Positions 24,676-34,392 of a stretch of 64,000 bases of DNA are shown here, piece after piece (within the stretch, counting starts at the first letter, position 1; every line of letters starts with the position of its first letter). The notes beneath the pieces were generated by a model. The model searched no databases. It saw nothing but the letters and a program-made list of their open reading frames with translations, and was not told the DNA's origin. A program made the position numbers and the translations under genes. The DNA lies in contig NZ_CP194411.1 in assembly GCF_051603425.1 (NCBI RefSeq), forward strand, positions 124,001-188,000, in the 5' to 3' direction. The DNA comes from Selenomonas sputigena_A. Its GTDB lineage: Bacteria; Bacillota; Negativicutes; Selenomonadales; Selenomonadaceae.

Positions 24676-24710
24676 ACAAAAAGGCCGGGCGGGGAAAGTC
24701 CCTGCCCGGC
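24676..24710 (-). terminator. Terminator of ilvE
   Basis: Minus strand GCCGGGC and GCCCGGC arms (24704-24710 with 24684-24690) are followed by CTTTTTGT. It lies between the ilvE stop and the DUF1848 start. Confidence 0.8.
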
Positions 24711-24746
24711 TTCTCGTATTCTCCCCGTGCCTCATCTGCACAAGTC

Positions 24747-25772
24747 TTATTTTATTTCGTAAATCCAGCCTTCGGGCGCCTCGATATGTCCCATCTGGAT
24801 GCCCGTCAGCGTATCGTAGAGCTTCTTGATGACGGGTCCCATCTCTTCCATGCCGCTTGAGAAGCAGATCTCTTTGCCGTGGTCGTTGATCTTGCCGACC
24901 GGCGAGATGACGGCCGCCGTGCCGCAGAGTCCGCATTCCTTGAAGTTCGGCACCTCGGAGAAGAGCACTTCGCGCTCGTCGACCTTGAGGCCAAGATAAT
25001 GCTCCGCCACATAGGTGATGGAGCGACGCGTGATCGAGGGCAGAATGCTCGGCGATTTCGGCACGACGAGGTTGCCGTCCGCATCGACGAAGATGATGTT
25101 CGCACCGCCCGTCTCCTCCACTTTCGTGCGCGTCGCCGCGTCGAGGTAGATGTTCTCGGCAAAGCCTTCGCGGTGCGCCGTCATAACGGCATGCAGGCTC
25201 ATCGCGTAGTTGAGCCCCGCCTTGATATGACCCGTGCCGTGCGGTGCGGCGCGGTCAAAATCGCTGACCTTGAGCGTGATGGGCTTCGCGCCGCCCTTGA
25301 AATAGGGGCCGACCGGCGTGACGAAGATGCGGAACTGATACTCGTCCGCCGGAGCCACACCGATGACGGGACTCGAGCCGAACATGAAAGGACGGATGTA
25401 GAGCGTCGCGCCGCTGCCGTAGGGCGGCACCCAAGCTTCATTCGCCTTGACGACCTGACGCACGGCATCGAGGAAGCGCTCCTCCGGAAAAGGCGGCATC
25501 TCCAGGTACTGCGCCGATTCGTACATGCGGTGCGCGTTGAGGTCGGGACGGAAGCAAACCGTCCTGCCGTCCTCCGTCGTATACGCCTTGAGCCCTTCAA
25601 AGACCGACTGCGAATACTGCAGAACGCCTGCGTCCTCGCTCAAGACGATCTTATCGTCGCTCGTAAGACCGCCCTCATCCCATACACCGTTTTTATAATT
25701 GGCAACATAACGCTGCTCCGTTACATGATAGGAAAAGTCCAGATTTCCCCAGTCCATATTTTTTTTCTCCAT
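24747..25772 (-). CDS. ilvE: Branched-chain amino-acid aminotransferase
   Basis: PLP enzyme for the last step of valine, leucine and isoleucine synthesis. 341 residues of the long (BCAT type II) form: QYSQSVFEGLKAY, RPDLNAHRMYESA, GPYFKGGAKPI, the catalytic lysine in GHIKAGLNYAMSL, VEETGGANIIFVD, SPSILPSITRRSI, and FKECGLCGTAAVISPVG. The ATG has AGGAGG seven bases upstream. Monocistronic, with its own promoter and terminator; the leader of about 120 nt shows no T-box consensus. Confidence 0.95.
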   Translation of the reverse strand: MEKKNMDWGNLDFSYHVTEQRYVANYKNGVWDEGGLTSDDKIVLSEDAGVLQYSQSVFEGLKAYTTEDGRTVCFRPDLNAHRMYESAQYLEMPPFPEERFLDAVRQVVKANEAWVPPYGSGATLYIRPFMFGSSPVIGVAPADEYQFRIFVTPVGPYFKGGAKPITLKVSDFDRAAPHGTGHIKAGLNYAMSLHAVMTAHREGFAENIYLDAATRTKVEETGGANIIFVDADGNLVVPKSPSILPSITRRSITYVAEHYLGLKVDEREVLFSEVPNFKECGLCGTAAVISPVGKINDHGKEICFSSGMEEMGPVIKKLYDTLTGIQMGHIEAPEGWIYEIK

Positions 25773-25900
25773 GATGAATCCTCCTCTGTCCGTGCCGCAA
25801 GCAAAAGGCGCCTATTCCGAATCAGCAAAAAGACATTTGCTTCGTCGAGAGGAATCTCCATCCGCAGCCGCAATCATCCTTCTGTAATTCTATAAAGCAT

Positions 25901-25929
25901 ATAGTACATCGAACTTTTTGCGCCGTCAA
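25901..25929 (-). promoter_or_regulatory. Promoter of ilvE
   Basis: Minus strand TTGACG (25924-25929), 17-nt spacer, TACTAT (25901-25906). It lies immediately downstream of the phytase stop, giving ilvE a leader of about 120 nt. Confidence 0.65.
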
Positions 25930-25944
25930 TCCCCTTTTCAAAAC

Positions 25945-26946
25945 TTATTCCCCTGCAGCGCTTTCTTCCGCGTGTGCCGTCAGCCAATCTGACCACGAAA
26001 CGGCAAAGTCCGCCTCCTTGTTTTCCCGCACATACTGTTGAAACCGTGCGATATGGCGCGCTTTTTCCAGATAGTACGGCACCTTCCAATACGTCGACCC
26101 CGCAGGTTCCACATGCGCTACGTAGCTGCCGCCCAACAAGCATTGGCGGTAGAGGATGTCCTTGAGCGGTACATCCGGGTTGCGCAGAATGTCGTACATC
26201 GCAAGAAATTCCGTCGTGCGCCCCTCGCCCGCCTGGCAGTGGAAGTGCAGCCAGACATTTTCCGGCAGCGACTTGTAAAAGCGCACGAAGTCATCGACAG
26301 CGGCGGGCGCAGGCCATATATGATCCGTCGCCGTAATGCGCTTGTAGCGAAGACCCGCAGCCTCGACAAGCTCCGCTTCCGTCTGCGCTTCCTCCACAAA
26401 AATCTCGTGCTCATCCAGAGGATTCTTCTCTCCGCCGAGATGTGCAACCGCCGTCATCTGTCCTGCTGCCCCATGAATGCGCGCTTCCTCATCGGCAAGC
26501 GCTTCCTCATGCGTCAGCCCCACATTGCCCCAATCGCGCTCGCCGTACCAGCTGACCGCCGTGCCGTTGAAAAATCCGTGCGACTCCTCGCGCAGATCGA
26601 CGATGCAGATCGGCTCCCGCGTTTTCAGAGCAAGCACTTCCAGCAAAGCCCGCAGCCCGCTCGCGGAAAACTCCCCGCTGCCCGAAGCATGCAGACGATC
26701 CAGCCCCTCGCGCGTCGGTATATAGGAAGCATCCATATCCGCCTTGTGCGCGGCGCGGAACTCTCCGTCCATCGTGCGGAAATTGCGCGGCAGCCCCGGC
26801 ACATCGTCGGCATCAATGCGCCAGATATAGCCCGGATTGCACATGCGCGGCGGGGCTTTTGCCGCCTCTGCCCCTACTGTGCCGAACGCCGCTCCTGCCA
26901 AAACAAAGATCGCCGCCAAAACACCCGCCAGTTTTTGTCCCTTCAT
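25945..26946 (-). CDS. Protein-tyrosine-phosphatase-like inositol polyphosphatase (phytase)
   Basis: Exported cysteine phosphatase of the PhyA-type family known from Selenomonas ruminantium, which removes phosphates from myo-inositol hexakisphosphate. From the ATG at 26946 (AAGGAG upstream) there is a signal peptide with a hydrophobic core (LAGVLAAIFVLAGAAFG) and cleavage near VGAEA. The mature part has LREESHGFFNGTAVSWYG and the P-loop HCQAGEGRTTEF, matching the HCxxGxxR(T/S) signature. The general-acid aspartate is probably in TDHIWP. 333 residues including the signal, close to known members. Substrate specificity is inferred from family membership. Confidence 0.87.
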   Translation of the reverse strand: MKGQKLAGVLAAIFVLAGAAFGTVGAEAAKAPPRMCNPGYIWRIDADDVPGLPRNFRTMDGEFRAAHKADMDASYIPTREGLDRLHASGSGEFSASGLRALLEVLALKTREPICIVDLREESHGFFNGTAVSWYGERDWGNVGLTHEEALADEEARIHGAAGQMTAVAHLGGEKNPLDEHEIFVEEAQTEAELVEAAGLRYKRITATDHIWPAPAAVDDFVRFYKSLPENVWLHFHCQAGEGRTTEFLAMYDILRNPDVPLKDILYRQCLLGGSYVAHVEPAGSTYWKVPYYLEKARHIARFQQYVRENKEADFAVSWSDWLTAHAEESAAGE

Positions 26947-27016
26947 CTCTTCACTGCTCCTTCGCTCGACCATTCTCTATGGGAATATCATTCTCTTCTA
27001 TCTTTGCCTGTGTATC

Positions 27017-27045
27017 ATTGTACGGACTTTTGCGGCGCAAAGCAA
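27017..27045 (-). promoter_or_regulatory. Promoter of the phytase gene
   Basis: Minus strand TTGCTT (27040-27045), 17-nt spacer, TACAAT (27017-27022), about 70 nt upstream of the phytase ATG. Confidence 0.6.
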
Positions 27046-27101
27046 GGAAAAACTGGCTGTTTTTCAGCGGACGGCGGACATTTCATTCAGCGAGATATAA
27101 G

Positions 27102-27130
27102 TTGCATCCATCAACTTCATCTGCTATCAT
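27102..27130 (+). promoter_or_regulatory. Promoter of the ABC exporter operon
   Basis: TTGCAT (27102-27107), 17-nt spacer, TATCAT (27125-27130), about 50 nt before the adaptor gene. Divergent from the phytase promoter. Confidence 0.65.
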
Positions 27131-27178
27131 GAAACCATCAACAACATAACGATCTCGCAGGCAAAGGGGGCAATCCTT

Positions 27179-28180
27179 ATGAAAACACGGGCAAAAGCTT
27201 TGTTGTTTCTGCTCGTCCTGCTCACAGCGGGAAGCGCCGCCTATCTTTATCATGCGCATCAGGAAACCTTGCGGCAAGAGGCAGCAAAGCATCTCGTTCT
27301 CTCGGGCAATGTCGATATCCGTGAAGTCACGCTCGCTTTCCGGCAGAATGACCGCATTGCGGAAATCCTTGTGCAGGAAGGCGACGCGGTGGAAGCCGGA
27401 CAGCCTCTCGCCCGCCTTGATTCCGCGGAAATCAGGCTCAACCTGCAGAAGGCACGCTCCCAAGCCGCAGCACAGCAGGCTGTCGTCGACCGCCTGCATA
27501 ACGGCACGCGCCGAGAAGAACTCCGACAGGCCGAGGAAAACGTCAACGCTGCACGCGCCGCATCTGCCAATGCAGCGGGCGTTTACGAGCGAATGCAGCA
27601 AATCTATGCGACAAGCGAGGGCATCAGCCTGCAGGAACTCGACAACGCACGCGCCGCTGCAGCTTCAGCGGCAGCAAGGACAGCAGCGGCCGAAGCCGCT
27701 TTCGCGGAAGCCGCTGCCGGTCCCCGCAGCGAAGATATTGCCCAGGCCGAAGCTTCCCTGCAGGCAATCCACGACGAAGAGGCACGCCTTGAATATCTCC
27801 TCTCGCAGTATGAGCTTTGCGCCCCGTCCCCCGGCGTCATCCGCACGCGCCTGCTGGAAGTCGGCGACATGGCCTCGCCTGCCGCTCCCGTCTTCAAGCT
27901 CTCGCTCCTTGAGCGCAAATGGGTCCGCGTCTATGTAAGGGAAGCCGATCTCGGACGCATCCGCGAAGGTCAGACCGCACGCGTCACGATTGACAGCGCA
28001 CCCGAGCGCCCGCTGGCGGGACAGGTCGGCTACATTGCCGACACAGCGGAATTCACGCCAAAAACGGTGCAGACCGAAGAGCTGCGCCCATCGCTCGTAT
28101 ATGAGGTGCGCATCCTGGTCGAGGATCCCGGCAATATCCTGCGGCTCGGTATGCCCGCAACCGTACAGGTCGACTTATGA
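27179..28180 (+). CDS. HlyD-family periplasmic adaptor (YbhG-like)
   Basis: Membrane-fusion subunit linking an ABC-2 exporter to an outer-membrane channel. 333 residues: N-terminal membrane anchor (about 7-24), biotinyl-lipoyl half-motif (DRIAEILVQEGDAVEAGQPL), a long alpha-helical hairpin rich in Ala, Glu and Arg (about 80-195), the second lipoyl half (YELCAPSPGVIRTRLLEVGD) and a beta-barrel ending in LRLGMPATVQVDL. AAGGGGG precedes the ATG. Its last four bases overlap the ATPase gene. The presence of an adaptor fits a cell with an outer membrane. Confidence 0.9.
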   Translation: MKTRAKALLFLLVLLTAGSAAYLYHAHQETLRQEAAKHLVLSGNVDIREVTLAFRQNDRIAEILVQEGDAVEAGQPLARLDSAEIRLNLQKARSQAAAQQAVVDRLHNGTRREELRQAEENVNAARAASANAAGVYERMQQIYATSEGISLQELDNARAAAASAAARTAAAEAAFAEAAAGPRSEDIAQAEASLQAIHDEEARLEYLLSQYELCAPSPGVIRTRLLEVGDMASPAAPVFKLSLLERKWVRVYVREADLGRIREGQTARVTIDSAPERPLAGQVGYIADTAEFTPKTVQTEELRPSLVYEVRILVEDPGNILRLGMPATVQVDL

Positions 28181-29982
28181 GCATCCTGGAAAGCACACCG
28201 ACCAAAGACCTTGCAGCAAGCATCGCCCGTGCCGGTGCACACAGCACAGAAACTGCCGTCGAAGCAAAGAACCTCTGCAAAGTCTTCTCGCCCTCCAAAG
28301 GACCTCTCGTCACCGCACTGGACGACATCAGCCTCAGCATCCCCCGCGGTCGGCTCACAGCACTCGTCGGGCCGGACGGCGCCGGCAAAACGACATTGAT
28401 GCGCCTCCTTGCCGGCCTGATGACAAAAACGAGCGGCGAACTCTTCGTGCTTGGACGTGATGTCGCAAAAGAGGCGCAGGAGGTACAGAGCCTTTTAAGC
28501 TATATGCCGCAGAAATTCGGTCTTTACGAAGATTTGAGCGTCGAGGAAAACATGCGCCTCTATGCCGATCTGCACGATATCCCTGCCGCCGCACGCCCCG
28601 CCCACTTCGAGCGCCTGCTGCACATGACGGGGCTTGCCCCTTTTACAAAGCGGCTTGCCGGAAAGCTTTCGGGCGGCATGAAGCAAAAGCTCGGCCTCGC
28701 CTGCACCCTCGTGCGCACCCCCGACCTCCTCCTGCTCGACGAGCCGACCGTCGGCGTCGACCCGCTCTCAAGGCGCGAACTATGGGAAATTCTTCAGGAA
28801 GAAACAAAGGCCGGCGGCTTGACTGTCTTCGTCAGCACAGCCTATCTGGAAGAAGCCGCCCTCTGTGAAAAAGTCTGCGTCCTCAACCACGGCCGCCTCC
28901 TTGCCGAAGGCACGCCTGAGGAACTGTGCCGTCTCGCGCACGGGCGCTGCTTTGCCGTCCGCCCTCCCGACGGTATGCCGACGCGTCTGCTGCAAAGCCG
29001 TCTGCTCGCCGAAGACGCCATTGCCGATGCCTCGCCTGTGGGAAAGCACGTGTATTTCACGACCGAAAAAGATCCCGCCGACATCCGCCTTTTTGAAGAA
29101 CTCGGCCTCACGTCCAAACCCGTCAGAGAACGTCTTGAAGACGCCTTCATGCTGCTCCTGGGAAAAGGCGCGCAGCAGCCTCCTTCCCTCGTAAAGGCGG
29201 AAGCGATCGGCAAAGCGCTGCAAAGCGGCATTTCCCCCCAAAAAGGCCCCGTTATCATCGAGGTGCATGATCTCGTAAAAAAATTCGGCGATTTCACAGC
29301 TGTCGCCCATACTTCCTTTCAAGTGCATGAAGGGGAAGTCTTCGGTCTCCTGGGACCGAACGGAGCGGGAAAGACCACAACCTTCCGCATGCTTTGCGGC
29401 CTTTTGCCCGCGACTTCCGGCTTCCTGCGTGTCGCCGGGGTCGATCTCGCGAAAGCCCGCACCGAGGCGCGCGCCCAAATCGGGTATGTCGCACAAAAAT
29501 TCTCGCTCTACGAGAGCCTCACGGTCTTTGAAAACCTGCGCTTTTTCGGCGGTGTTTACGGACTTGGCCGCAAAGAGCTGCAACAGCGCATCGAAGAAGT
29601 GCTCGAGGAATTCCAACTGGCGAAACGCCGCGACAACCGTGCAGGCGCTCTCCCCGGCGGCTATAAAGAACGGCTTTCGATGGCGGCCGCACTCATCCAC
29701 CGGCCGCGCATCCTCTTTCTGGACGAGCCGACGAGCGGCATCGATCCTCTCGCACGCCGCCTCTTCTGGCAAAAGATTTCTCTTCTTGCAGCTTCGGGCA
29801 CGACCGTCATCATCACGACGCACTTCATGGAAGAAGCCGAATACTGTGACCGCATCATGATACAGGATCAGGGCCGCCCGCTCATCCTGGGCAGTACGGC
29901 CGAAATACGCGCTGAACTCTCCATGCCCGAGGCTGACATGAACGAGATCTTCATCCGCATTGTGGAAAAAGCACGCGCCTGA
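28177..29982 (+). CDS. ABC exporter ATPase with two fused nucleotide-binding domains (YbhF-like)
   Basis: 601 residues with two complete ATP-binding cassettes. The first (about 25-250) has Walker A GPDGAGKTTLM, signature LSGGMKQKLG and Walker B LLLLDEPTVGVD. The second (about 350-585) has GPNGAGKTTTF, a variant signature LPGGYKERLSM and ILFLDEPTSGID. The TTHFMEEAEYCDRI D-loop/H-loop region is typical of drug exporters. The fusion is the form seen in E. coli YbhF and YhiH. It overlaps the adaptor gene by 4 nt and is followed by two permease genes. Confidence 0.92.
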   Translation: MSILESTPTKDLAASIARAGAHSTETAVEAKNLCKVFSPSKGPLVTALDDISLSIPRGRLTALVGPDGAGKTTLMRLLAGLMTKTSGELFVLGRDVAKEAQEVQSLLSYMPQKFGLYEDLSVEENMRLYADLHDIPAAARPAHFERLLHMTGLAPFTKRLAGKLSGGMKQKLGLACTLVRTPDLLLLDEPTVGVDPLSRRELWEILQEETKAGGLTVFVSTAYLEEAALCEKVCVLNHGRLLAEGTPEELCRLAHGRCFAVRPPDGMPTRLLQSRLLAEDAIADASPVGKHVYFTTEKDPADIRLFEELGLTSKPVRERLEDAFMLLLGKGAQQPPSLVKAEAIGKALQSGISPQKGPVIIEVHDLVKKFGDFTAVAHTSFQVHEGEVFGLLGPNGAGKTTTFRMLCGLLPATSGFLRVAGVDLAKARTEARAQIGYVAQKFSLYESLTVFENLRFFGGVYGLGRKELQQRIEEVLEEFQLAKRRDNRAGALPGGYKERLSMAAALIHRPRILFLDEPTSGIDPLARRLFWQKISLLAASGTTVIITTHFMEEAEYCDRIMIQDQGRPLILGSTAEIRAELSMPEADMNEIFIRIVEKARA

Positions 29983-29996
29983 AGGGAGGAGCCAAC

Positions 29997-31118
29997 ATGA
30001 ATCACTTCGCCTTTTTCCGGCGTCTTGCGGCTCTCACACGCAAGGAATTCCACCAGCTTCTGCGCGATCGCGGCAGCATCCTGCTCGGCATCGTGCTGCC
30101 GCTCGTCCTCATCCTCATCATCGGCTACGGCCTTTCCCTCGATGTAAAAAACGTAGCTGTCGCCGTCGTCTTGGAAGACAGCTCCCCCACAGCGCGCGAA
30201 ACCCTGCGTTTTCTCGACGGAAGCGACTATTTCGCTCCCACCTACCTCCATGCACGCGCCGAAGCAGAAGAGATGATGCGCCGCCACGAAGCCGACGCCA
30301 TTCTCATCGTTCCCTCCGACTTCAGTGAAAACCTCTATCGCGGCACCGCCCGCCTGGAACTCCTGCTGAACGGCGTCGAGGCTACGACCGCCATGTCGGC
30401 ACAAGGCTATTTCGAGGGAATCATCCTGCAGCAGGCGCTGAAAAACAGCCTGAAAAACCGGCCGGTCGGGCACGCGGAAATCATCAACCGCGTTTGGTTC
30501 AACGACGCCAACACAAGCACATGGTTTTTCGTGCCCGGTCTCCTGATGCTCGTTCTGACCATCGTCGGCGTATTCCTCACAGCAGTCGTCATGGCACGCG
30601 AGTGGGAGCGCGGCACCTTCGAGGCACTTTTTGTCACGCCCGTGCAAAGCATTGAACTCGTGCTTTCCAAAATGATTCCCTACTTCGTCATCGCCATGAC
30701 AGGCATGGTTCTCTGCCTCATCGTCGGCCATCTGCTCTACGATCTTCCCATGCGCGGTTCCCTCGTGCTGATCCTCGGCACGGCCATGCTCTACCTCGCC
30801 ATGGCGCTCGGCTTGGGACTCGTGATTTCAGCTCTGACAAAAAATCAGTTTCTCGCCTGCCAGATGGCGCTCCTCTTGAGTTTTCTTCCCACCGTCATGC
30901 TCTCGGGCTTCCTCTTCGATCTGCAAAGCGCACCGCTCGTCATACGTCTCGTGAGCACGCTCCTTCCCATGCCCTATTTTCTGCAGCTTCTAAAATCCCT
31001 TCTGCTCACGGGGAACTACTGGCCGTTTGTCCTGAAAAATTCGGCTGTCCTTCTCGGCTTCGCCGCATTTTTCATCGGCACGGCCTTCCGCCTGACGCGA
31101 AAGAAGGTGGGGGAATGA
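29997..31118 (+). CDS. ABC-2 type permease (YbhS-like)
   Basis: 373 residues. One N-terminal helix (about 30-50), a large periplasmic domain, then five C-terminal helices. It carries the ABC-2 signature MAREWERGTFEALFVTPVQ, the cytoplasmic loop that contacts the ATPase. GGGAGG precedes the ATG, 14 nt after the ATPase stop. It probably heterodimerises with the next gene product. Substrate unknown; relatives export drugs or cations. Confidence 0.9.
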   Translation: MNHFAFFRRLAALTRKEFHQLLRDRGSILLGIVLPLVLILIIGYGLSLDVKNVAVAVVLEDSSPTARETLRFLDGSDYFAPTYLHARAEAEEMMRRHEADAILIVPSDFSENLYRGTARLELLLNGVEATTAMSAQGYFEGIILQQALKNSLKNRPVGHAEIINRVWFNDANTSTWFFVPGLLMLVLTIVGVFLTAVVMAREWERGTFEALFVTPVQSIELVLSKMIPYFVIAMTGMVLCLIVGHLLYDLPMRGSLVLILGTAMLYLAMALGLGLVISALTKNQFLACQMALLLSFLPTVMLSGFLFDLQSAPLVIRLVSTLLPMPYFLQLLKSLLLTGNYWPFVLKNSAVLLGFAAFFIGTAFRLTRKKVGE

Positions 31119-32239
31119 CTGCCCTGCAGAAGCTCCTGCGCTTTTTTGCCCCCATATACTATCTCGGACAGAAAGAGCTGCTTTCCATGCTGAAAGATCC
31201 CAGGATGCGTCTTGCCCTGGTCATGCCCGTGCTCATCCAAGGATTTCTCTTCGGTTACGTCGCCAACTACAATCTCGATTCCGTTCCCTATGCCGTCGTC
31301 GACGCCTCGAGAAGCGAGGCATCGCGCAGCCTGATCGCACATTTCGACGGCTCACCCGCCTTCTCACGGGTCGCTGTGCTTGCCGTCCCTTCGGACATCG
31401 AAGCCCTCGTTGACGCCGAGTCCATCCGCATGGCCATCGTGATCCCCTCAGACTTCGAGAGACGCCTCTCACGCGGGGAAGCCGCCCCCATCGAAATCAT
31501 TACCGACGGGCGCAATGCGCTCGTTTCCACACTTGCCACAGGATACGCCGGCGCCATCGTCACCCGTTGGAACAACGAGCGTCTCGGCCTCCGGCCTGCC
31601 GTCTCTCTCACGATTCGCACCTGGTACAATGAGAACCAGATCACACGCTGGACATTCCTGCCGAGCCTGATCGCCATGATTTCCTTCGTGCAGGTCATCA
31701 TGCTTTCGGGGCTTTCCGTAGCCAGGGAACGTGAACAAGGCACCTTCGACCAACTTCTCGTCACGCCGCTCTCCACGAAAGAAATCCTCGTCGGCAAAGC
31801 CATACCGCCCATGCTCATCGGGCTTATGCAGAGCACGCTGCTCCTCCTGCTCTGCCTCTTCTGGTTCGAGATACCTTTTTCCGGCTCCTTTGCCACGCTC
31901 TACTTGACGCTTTTCCTCTTTATCCTGAGTTCGACGGGCATCGGGCTTTCCATCTCCGCCATCGCACGCAATATGCAGCAGGTTCTCGTCTACACCTTCG
32001 TCCTCCTGCTGCCGCTCGTACTTCTTTCGGGCATAGCGACTCCCGTCGCCAACATGCCGCCGCCGCTCCGGCTCCTCACGCATATCGATCCCCTGCGCTT
32101 CGCCGTCGAGGCCATCCGGCGCATCTATCTGGAAGGCGCAGTCGCCGCCGACCTCATCGGCGACTACATCCCTCTGCTCTGCATCGCCGCCGTCACGCTG
32201 CCCTTTGCCATGTGGCTGTTCCGGAATCGAGCGATATAA
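31115..32239 (+). CDS. ABC-2 type permease (YbhR-like)
   Basis: 374 residues with the same topology as the preceding permease and the signature VAREREQGTFDQLLVTPLST. The ATG overlaps the upstream stop (ATGA), so synthesis of the two permeases is coupled. The operon order adaptor, dual ATPase, permease, permease matches ybhG-ybhF-ybhS-ybhR. Followed by a strong terminator. Confidence 0.9.
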   Translation: MTALQKLLRFFAPIYYLGQKELLSMLKDPRMRLALVMPVLIQGFLFGYVANYNLDSVPYAVVDASRSEASRSLIAHFDGSPAFSRVAVLAVPSDIEALVDAESIRMAIVIPSDFERRLSRGEAAPIEIITDGRNALVSTLATGYAGAIVTRWNNERLGLRPAVSLTIRTWYNENQITRWTFLPSLIAMISFVQVIMLSGLSVAREREQGTFDQLLVTPLSTKEILVGKAIPPMLIGLMQSTLLLLLCLFWFEIPFSGSFATLYLTLFLFILSSTGIGLSISAIARNMQQVLVYTFVLLLPLVLLSGIATPVANMPPPLRLLTHIDPLRFAVEAIRRIYLEGAVAADLIGDYIPLLCIAAVTLPFAMWLFRNRAI

Positions 32240-32284
32240 AAAAAGAGATTGCCGCAGTCGTCACCCTGCGGCAATCTCTTTTTT
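32238..32284 (+). terminator. Terminator of the exporter operon
   Basis: A near-perfect hairpin with arms AAAGAGATTGCCGCAG and CTGCGGCAATCTCTTT, an 8-nt loop and a following T6 tract. The A-tract on the other side also allows termination in the opposite direction. The 130 nt between this and hslU show no further feature. Confidence 0.92.
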
Positions 32285-32418
32285 ATAATATTTCAGAACA
32301 TCTCGCACGCAGCAATCTTTTCTGGAACCTCCTTCGAGAGGAGGAAGAAGCTCTCTCCGCCGTAGAATATGGACAGCCCTCGGTCCAGTTCACAGGAGCA
32401 TAGGGAGGACGGCATACA

Positions 32419-33837
<1,419 letters not shown>

Positions 33838-33838
33838 A

Positions 33839-34381
33839 TCAGTCCAGCTCCTCTACCTTGATATTGTGATTCGTGAATACGCATATATCTGCGGCAAGCG
33901 TCAAAGCTTCCTTGGCAATCTCAGCCGCTGCCATTTCCGTGTGCTTGACGAGGGCGCGCGCCGCCGCGAGCGCGTAGAAGCCGCCCGAGCCGATTGCTGC
34001 CACATTGCCGTCCGGCTCGATGACCTCACCGCTGCCCGAAATCATCAAGAGCGTTTCGGCATCCGCCACCAGGAGCAGCGCCTCGAGCTTACGAAGGACG
34101 CGATCCGTGCGCCACTCTTTGGCAAGCTCCACCGAAGCGCGCATCAAATTTCCGTTGAATTCCTCAAGCTTTGCTTCAAACTTCTCGAACAGTGTAAAGG
34201 CATCGGCCACCGAACCTGCAAAGCCTGCGATAACCTTGCCATGATAAAGGCGGCGTACCTTGCGCGCCGTCGATTTCATAATGGCGTTCTGCCCAAACGT
34301 GACCTGCCCGTCGCCTGCGATTGCCGTCTTTCCCTTCTGGCGCACAGCGACGATGGTTGTCGCGTGAAATGTGTTTTCCAT
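33839..34381 (-). CDS. hslV: HslV, peptidase subunit of the HslUV protease
   Basis: Proteasome-like threonine peptidase. 180 residues; after an eight-residue propeptide the mature protein begins at threonine in FHATTIVAVRQKG. Further motifs: GDGQVTFGQNAIMK, KVIAGFAGSVADAFTLFE, GNVAAIGSGGFYALAAARAL. Forms a dodecamer capped by HslU, which is encoded immediately downstream. The gene follows trmFO by 11 nt, as in many Firmicutes (topA-trmFO-hslV-hslU). Confidence 0.96.
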   Translation of the reverse strand: MENTFHATTIVAVRQKGKTAIAGDGQVTFGQNAIMKSTARKVRRLYHGKVIAGFAGSVADAFTLFEKFEAKLEEFNGNLMRASVELAKEWRTDRVLRKLEALLLVADAETLLMISGSGEVIEPDGNVAAIGSGGFYALAAARALVKHTEMAAAEIAKEALTLAADICVFTNHNIKVEELD

Positions 34382-34392
34382 GCGTTGTCCTC

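Noticed and set aside
25773..25861. Possible leader peptide (MEIPLDEANVFLLIRNRRLL) before ilvE
   Set aside because: Leu/Ile/Val-rich in part, but it runs into ilvE without a stop before the gene, has no attenuator-like terminator, and its ribosome site is poor.
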